Assembly: GCF_001949145.1 (NCBI RefSeq)
Contig: NW_019091490.1
Location: forward strand, 24,777 to 88,776
Reading direction: 5' to 3'
DNA from: Acanthaster planci
Lineage: Eukaryota; Echinodermata; Asteroidea; Valvatida; Acanthasteridae
Length of the DNA stretch: 64,000 nt
The notes beneath the pieces are model-generated. The model saw only the letters and a list, made by a program, of their open reading frames with translations. It had not been told where the DNA came from and made no database searches. Below are positions 57,303 through 64,000 of this stretch, piece after piece. Made by a program: the position numbers and the translations under genes. Every line of letters begins with the position of its first letter. Position 1 is the first letter of the stretch.

Positions 57303-60289
57303 ACCCGAAGATAGCTGTAAACAATGATAAATGACACTTAAAAATCACATGTTAATCATTTTTGTATCGAGCAAACTGCAGACTGGTATCAAGCAATCAC
57401 ATTATGTGGAACACTGCTCACCGTGCTGTTTTTTATTTATTTTTTTTTGCCTGCAGAAAAGTATGTCTTTACGAAATAGCTAACAAATAACAACCAACCC
57501 GAGATTCGGTCTTAACAATGTAAACTGTGACTTTCTTTGATTAGATGACCTGTTCAGATAATTCAGTAACTTCATATACATGCGCGTACACTGCTTGTAA
57601 GTTCATGTGCGATGGATTTCAATAGAGCGAGAGGTCTCGTGAAGAAAAAAATGGTTGCATAGGCAGAAAGCAAACAGTTGATCGATCAAAAATCGCGAGT
57701 GAAATAAATAAAGTAGTATTTTTTACACAGGTCATTGGGAAAAGTTTAAGTAAGTAGCCATTTCAAAGCCAAAATGTAATCGAGTATTATGTACCGATTG
57801 AACTAGTCTATGGGGAGAAGAGCTACAATTAGTTGTTGCCAGAACTCGAACAGACTGGGATAAGATACGAAATTATATAGTTGATGTGCCAACCACAGAG
57901 GCTTTTAGAAGCAAGCTGTAAGCTACACCGTGCAAAGTGATCATTGATAAACAACAATTCCTCGCTCCCCAGAGGCGGTCGCGATATGTCACCGTGTAAT
58001 GAATTAACCATCAAGATCATCAAGTACGCTTTGTGTTAAGATATATCCTGATATTACTCAGTAAACCATGTGTTCTTGTAGGACTACGACGTAACAAGAA
58101 GTACACGTATCGTGATAGGCCTATATATTTAAACAAGTAAAACAAGTTAATTTTTTAAATTTTATCCCCACATTTCAATGATACATTCGTGAAAGATTTT
58201 GATAACAATATAATCAGTCCTACAGCCTCAAAACCAGGCGTCTTCAGGCCAAGAAGGGATGAACTTTCTCTCTAAGTATTGTGCAGAATTTTGTCACTGC
58301 TAATAAACGTACCTAGCATTGCCATAAACGCCATCTGCATAAATGCGACCTGATCACTTAGGTGCAATGCAGCCCATGTGGGCAGAGAATGAACGACAGC
58401 TCAGGAATGGACACCTGTCAAGCTGTATTGACAGGACGGTTGGTCATAATTTTTGTCTTTAAAATTTTGAGATTACTCAGGCTTCTTTTACTGTATCAGG
58501 AAAAAGATTAGACCCGCCAAATTTACCAAAACTAGATTTCAGAACAGTTCGTCTGATTATAGGAAACATCATTGTTATTTGGTTGTGCTGGAAGGTGCAT
58601 GTTTCCCGTTCGGCGTACGGAGATGACACAGTCCAAACCCAGCCTTGGGTCAAGATTAACGTTAGTCAGCAAGAAATTGGGGAGCCGAGTGAACGAATAA
58701 CGCCTGGCAATCATTGCTTCTGTACAGAAAATCCGTACTTTCGGTATCATTGTACTTATTGTATTGTAAAGAGGTAAAAGAAAGCGACGACCTCGTGAGC
58801 ACTGTACAAAATTTGGCCAATGTGGGCTCTCGGCGATTTGCACTTGTCAGCGCCCTGTGCGTGGCTGATGATATGAGCGCTGAGCGACGAGCGAACGTTA
58901 AACGTTATGCCGCCCTCCTAGATTTGTTTCCTTTGGTTTACTTTACTGGCTGTACCTCGGCATTTTTGGCAAAGTAGGACTGCACATATCTTTATAAATC
59001 TGGTAATTTAGCAAAAGAACGCATTCAATCATTTTGCAGAAGATCGTGTTGCCTAGTGTATTTAGCGTAATTTGATTACAAAATCGTGTAATAAGCCCTA
59101 TATGATGAATATAAGTTTGTAAAATTGTTGATCACGATTAAGATTTTTTTGGTCACAAGCATTACTCAGTATTTGAAAACTTTGCAAATTGTCAAATGTC
59201 CAAGTCACGGTAACAGTGACACTGTCTATCACAACTTCGCTATAACGTAGACTCGATCAAATAAAAGTGTTTTCAAATTAATAAAAAAATTGCTCAATTT
59301 TGAGCATAAAATTAGTGTTGGAGGCTACGCCAATTCATTCTCATGGAGGTCAGGAACAACATTTCAAGAGATTATTAAATACGTTTTTATCTGCAAGATA
59401 TATTTGTTGAGAGTTTTAAGCATGGTTTAGCTATACATTATGACATTAGATAATTTAGATCAGTCATTTCAGAGTCGAGACCAAGTCAATCAATACAAGC
59501 CGTCACTTGTCGCCACAAGATGTCATCATCTGAAGGAAAAAGATTCCGTGTCAACAGTCGGTCTATAACTACACGTAGTCAGATGGGCTGCGAAGGGAGA
59601 CATTTTTCTTGGTTGACATCATTCATAAGTGTTTGCCAAATCCATGCATGATATTACCTTAGTAACAGATTTTATCTCACACAGGGTCCTACTGACCTGT
59701 ACTTCACACCACTAGGGTAGACAAGGTTGAAATATATTAAGCAGTAAAGTTTCTCAACAAAAATTTGTAATTAAGGTTCTAACATTTTGCGTGACGTATG
59801 TATTATTTTTGTACCCAGGAATACAGACTTGAGGACATTTACAGCAGTTAAAACAATGTGTGTGACACAAAAGGATGAGATGTATAACGTCGAGTTTGTC
59901 GTTTCATCATTGTGTGTGCGTTTGTCTTTCAACTAGGGCTGGGGTCATGATTAAGAAGAAACCTCCTGCATTCAGAGACTAGAGTTGTGAAATTTAATTG
60001 ATGTATCAAGAAATATATCACCGGGACAAGTTTCAGTGGGGTGGGGCGGCTCATTTTTCCTTTCCAACTTGCACGTCCCCCCCCCCGCCAATGGCAGGGT
60101 CGTGATTGGAGTCTTGCAGGATGAAATAGGACATTTTCTCCAAAGTAAACCAAATTTGTTTGGGTGGGTAATGTTGTCGTACTGCCTAGCCCTGCAGTCC
60201 TACGGAGCTCCTACTCAGCACTCCCATTCCAAACCAACTTCCATCTCAACTCGTGGATGTCATCCAGATCTGTTGGGGGGGCAAATATA
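57303..60289. other. Intergenic DNA downstream of gene C
   Basis: AT-rich with AATAAA signals near 57703. An island at about 58583-58977 has overlapping open frames and less biased composition (for example a + frame containing LVSTVQNLANVGSRRFALVS), but I recognise no family. A poly-C stretch lies at about 60077-60086. No confirmed gene. Confidence 0.45.
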
Positions 60290-63200
60290 CCTAAAAGGAC
60301 ACATATCCCTCTATGTAATCATATAAGATTGCTATATTTAGAAAATTTTTACACCTTTTATGCTCGTATATATGAAGCATCCTCTGTGCGGGAACAGGAC
60401 CCGGCATAAGGCAAAGTCAGAATTACGCAAAAACATAAAGCAGTTGGATAAGAACTCGCACATTCTTTGGCAAATATTTCCCTAACTTCTGCAAATATGG
60501 ATATAAAACCTATACGAGTAGATATAGGACATATGCCCTATCAGACGAAACAAGGATTGCTAAATTTTAGACCTTTCATGCTCGAATATATGAAGCATTC
60601 TATGTGCCCTATCAGAACCGGCAAATCGGAGACAAAGCGAGAATTACGCAAATATAGAAGGCAGTTGGACGAGAACTCGCAGTTCTTTTGGTAGATATCT
60701 TCCTAAGAACTGAAAATATGGATATGAAACTTATATGAATAGATGGAGGAACATGTGACCATTTAAATGACACCAAGATTGCTTGAGGTAGATAATTTTC
60801 AGACTTTTTATGCTCGAATATAGGAAGCAGTCTCCGTTCGAGAATGGGACCGGCATAGCGGAAAGTCCAAAATACGTAAAAATATCACGCAGTCGGAGAA
60901 GAACTTACGCTTCCTTTTGCAGATATTTCGCTAACTACTAAAAATTTTGATATGAAACTTATATGAATAGATAGAATTTCATGTATGCTTTCAGATGACA
61001 CCAAAAGCGGGTGATTTAGAAAATTGTTAGACCTTTTACTATACAAAGCAGTTTCCGTTCAAAAGTCCAAATTACGTAGAGTATCACGCAGTCGGATGAG
61101 CACTCGAACATTCTTTTGCAGATATTTCGCTAACTACTAACAATATGAATATGAAACTTATATAAATAGATAGAGGAACGTGTGGGCAGTTCCATGACAC
61201 CAAGATTAGTAGATTTAGACAAATTTAGACCTTTTATGCTCAAATTATGAAGCCGTTTCTGTTTGAGTATGGGACTGGCATACCGGAAAGTCAAAATTTC
61301 CTAAAAACATGACGGAGTCGAACGAGAACTCAAACTTCCTTTTGCAGATATTTTGCTAACGACTAAAAATATGGATATGATACTTATATAAATAGACAGA
61401 GGAACATGTGGCTAGTTATATGAGACAAACATTGGTAGATTTGGACAATTTTTTAGACCTTCTATGCTCGAATATATGAAGCATTCTCTGTGCACTAACA
61501 GGGCCGGCATAGTGCAGACTAAGCAGGAATTACGCAAAATAGGAGGCAGATGCACAAAAACTCATACATCCTTCTGCAGATGATTCTGCAGAAAATATGG
61601 ATATAAAATTTCTATGAATTGATAGAGGAACGTGTGGCCATTTCTATGACTCCAGGATTGGTAAATTTAGACAATTTTTAGACCTTTTATGTTCGAATAT
61701 ACGAAGTCGTCTCTGCTGGAAGAATGGGACCGGCATAGCGGAAAGTCCAAATTACGTAAAAATACTACGCAGTCGGACGAGAACCCGAACGTCTTTTCGC
61801 TGATATTTCCAAAACTACTAAAAATATGGATATGAAACTTATATAAATAAATAGAGGAACATGTGGCCGTTTAGATGACACCAGGACTGGTAGATTTGGA
61901 CAATTTGTAGACCTTTTATGGTCAAATATATGAGGCATTCTCTGTGCGGTAACACGGTTGGTATAGCGCAGACAAAGCGGGAATTACGCAAAATAGGAGA
62001 CAGATGCACAAAAACTCACACATCCTTTTGCACATGATTTCTACCTAAAGCTAATGTGGATATGAAACAGATATGAATAGATAGAGGAGCATGTACGCTT
62101 TCAGATGACACCAAGATTGGTACTCTTAGATAAGTTTTGGACCATTTAATGGTCAAACATATGAAGCATTCCAAAATAGGACCAGCATAACAGGAAGTCC
62201 AAATTACGTAAGATTATCAGGCAGTCGGACGAGAACTCAAACATTCCTTTGCAGATATTTCGCTAACTACTAAATATATGGATATGAAACTTATACAAAT
62301 AGATAGAGGAACATGTGGCCATTTAGATGACAACAGGAATGGTAGATCTGGACAATTTTTAGACCTTTTATGGGCGAATATATGAAGCACAGACAAAGCG
62401 ATATAGCACAGACAAAGCCAGAATTACGCAAAATAGGAGCCACAGGCATAAGATCTCTCACAACCTTTTGCATATGATTCCCTAACTACAGCAAATATGG
62501 ATATGAAACTTGTATGAATAGATAGAGTAACATATACGCTTTCAGATGACACCAAGATTAGTACATTTAGATACGTTTTGGACCTTTTTATGATCAAACA
62601 TATGAAGCATTCTCAGTTTGAGATTGGGACAGATATTTGCAGATATTTCGCTAACTACTAAATATATGGATTTGACACGTATATAAATAGATAGAGGAAC
62701 GTGTTGCTATTTAGATGACACCAAGAATGGTAGATTTGTACAATTTTTCGACCTTTTATGCTCGAATATATGAAACATTCATGAAGCGGTAAGAGGGCTG
62801 GTATAGCGCAGAATAAGCGGGAATTATGCAAAATAGGAGGCAGATGCGCAAAACCTCACACTTCCTTTTGCAGATGATTACCTAACTACAGCAAATATGG
62901 ATATGAAACTTATACAAATAGATAGAAGAACATGTTTGCTTTCAGATGACACCAAGATTGGTAGATTTAGACAATATTTAGACCTTTTATGGTCAAACAG
63001 ATGAAGCATTCTCCGTTCGAGAATGGGTCCGGCATAGCGGAAAGTCTAAATTACGTAAAAATATCCCGCAGTCGGCCGAGAACTCGAACTTCTTTTTGCA
63101 GATATCTCGCTAATTACTAAAAATGGATATGGATATGAAACCTCTATAAATAGATAGAAGAACATGTGGCCATTTAGATGACACCAGAACTGGTAGATTT

Positions 63201-64000
63201 GGACAATGTTTAGACCTTTTATGGTCGAATATATGAAGCATTCTCTGGGCGGTAAGAGGGCCAGTATAGCGCACACTAAGCCAGAATTACGCAAAATAGG
63301 AGTCAAATGCATAAGAACTCACACTTCCTTTTGCAGCTGTTTTGCTAACTTTTAATTATATGGATATGACACAATATAAATAGATAGAGGAACATTTTGC
63401 CATTTAGATGAAACCAGGACTGGTAGATTTGGACAATTTTTAGACCTTTTATGGTCGAATATATGAAGCATCCTCTATGCAGTAACACGGCTGGTATAGC
63501 ACAGACGAAGCCAGAATTACGCAAATAGGAGTCAAACGCATATGAACTCTAACTTCCTTTTGCAGCTGTTTTGCTAACTTTTAATTATATGGATATGACA
63601 CAATATACATAGATAGAGGAACATGTGGCCATTTAGATGACACCAGGACTGGTAGATTTGGACAATTTTTAGACCTTTTATGGTCGAATATATGAAGCAT
63701 TCTCTGTGCGGTAAGAGGGCCAGTATAGCGCACACTAAGCGGGAATTACGCAAAATAGGAGGCAGATGCGTAAGAAGCCACACTTCCTTTTGCAGATGAT
63801 TCCCTAACTACAGCAACACTGGATATGACACAATATAAATAGATAGAGGAACATGTGGCCCTTTAGATGAAACCAGGACTGGTAGATTTGGACAATTTTT
63901 AGACCTTTTATGGTCGAATATATGAAGCATCCTCTATGCAGTAACACGGCCGGTATAGCACAGACGAAGCCAGAATTACGCAAATAGGAGTCAAATGCAT
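60290..64000. repeat. Satellite array, about 225-230 bp monomer, runs off window end
   Basis: The phrase TAGACCTTTTATG(G/C)TCGAATATATGAAGCAT recurs at about 60350, 60570, 60800, 61030, 61228, 61454, 61679, 61908, 62138, 62359, 62579, 62749, 62980, 63211, 63441, 63669 and 63899, mostly 220-231 bp apart, giving at least 16 monomers. Two classes exist: type A (GGCATAGCGGAAAGTCCAAA, GCAGTCGGACGAGAACTCG) and type B (CGGTAAGAGGGC, GGGAATTACGCAAAATAGGA). They alternate A-B from about 61230 to 63440, making a dimer of about 450 bp. Copies after about 63200 are the most alike. Frames of 60-90 codons on the minus strand repeat with the monomer and are not genes. Confidence 0.95.

Noticed and set aside
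62291-63783. Repeated minus-strand frames of 60-90 codons near the window end
   Set aside because: They recur with the satellite period and are by-products of the tandem repeat.

Overview
This window is animal (metazoan) genomic DNA, AT-rich by eye. Genes are split into short exons with GT-AG introns of about 0.2-4 kb. It also holds LINE and SINE remnants, MITE-like elements, a satellite array and a 470-base assembly gap. The gene content (Tie-type receptors with added F-type lectin domains) and the repeats suggest a marine invertebrate, probably a deuterostome. The species cannot be named from the sequence.

Three receptor genes lie head to tail on the + strand. Gene A (277-2695) is only the last five exons of a receptor tyrosine kinase (C-lobe and tail). 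Gene B (9725-27015, 30 exons, 1478 codons) reads in one frame through every splice I propose: signal peptide, two F-type lectin/FTP (fucolectin-like) domains, two Tie-type Ig-like domains, three Tie-type EGF modules, three FN3 domains, a membrane-proximal domain of the kind found in receptor tyrosine phosphatases, one transmembrane helix and a tyrosine kinase domain. Gene C (35796-57302, 32 exons, 1489 codons) has nearly the same ectodomain (signal, one FTP, the same Ig, EGF and FN3 series), but carries tandem protein tyrosine phosphatase domains in the cytoplasm.

A kinase gene and a phosphatase gene with homologous extracellular halves therefore sit next to each other. The natural hypothesis is a paired receptor system in which related ectodomains, possibly sharing ligands or binding each other, send opposite phosphotyrosine signals. 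Two details add interest. Gene B has lost both residues of the ATP-positioning ion pair (VAIK Lys is Ser, helix-C Glu is Ala), so it looks like a pseudokinase. Gene C keeps a complete catalytic signature in phosphatase domain 1 but not in domain 2. The layout recalls vertebrate Tie1/Tie2 and their phosphatase VE-PTP, but here the phosphatase itself has the Tie-like ectodomain.

Genes A and B are a tandem segmental duplication that includes introns and about 2-3 kb of 3' flank. The intergenic DNA at 2696-9724 and 27016-35795 holds duplicated flank, a minisatellite, a MITE, an inverted-repeat element and a decayed LINE. The first intron of gene C holds a SINE with a target-site duplication, an internal perfect hairpin, and a second LINE fragment. 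From about 60290 to the window end there is a roughly 225-230 bp satellite, partly arranged as an alternating two-monomer higher-order repeat.
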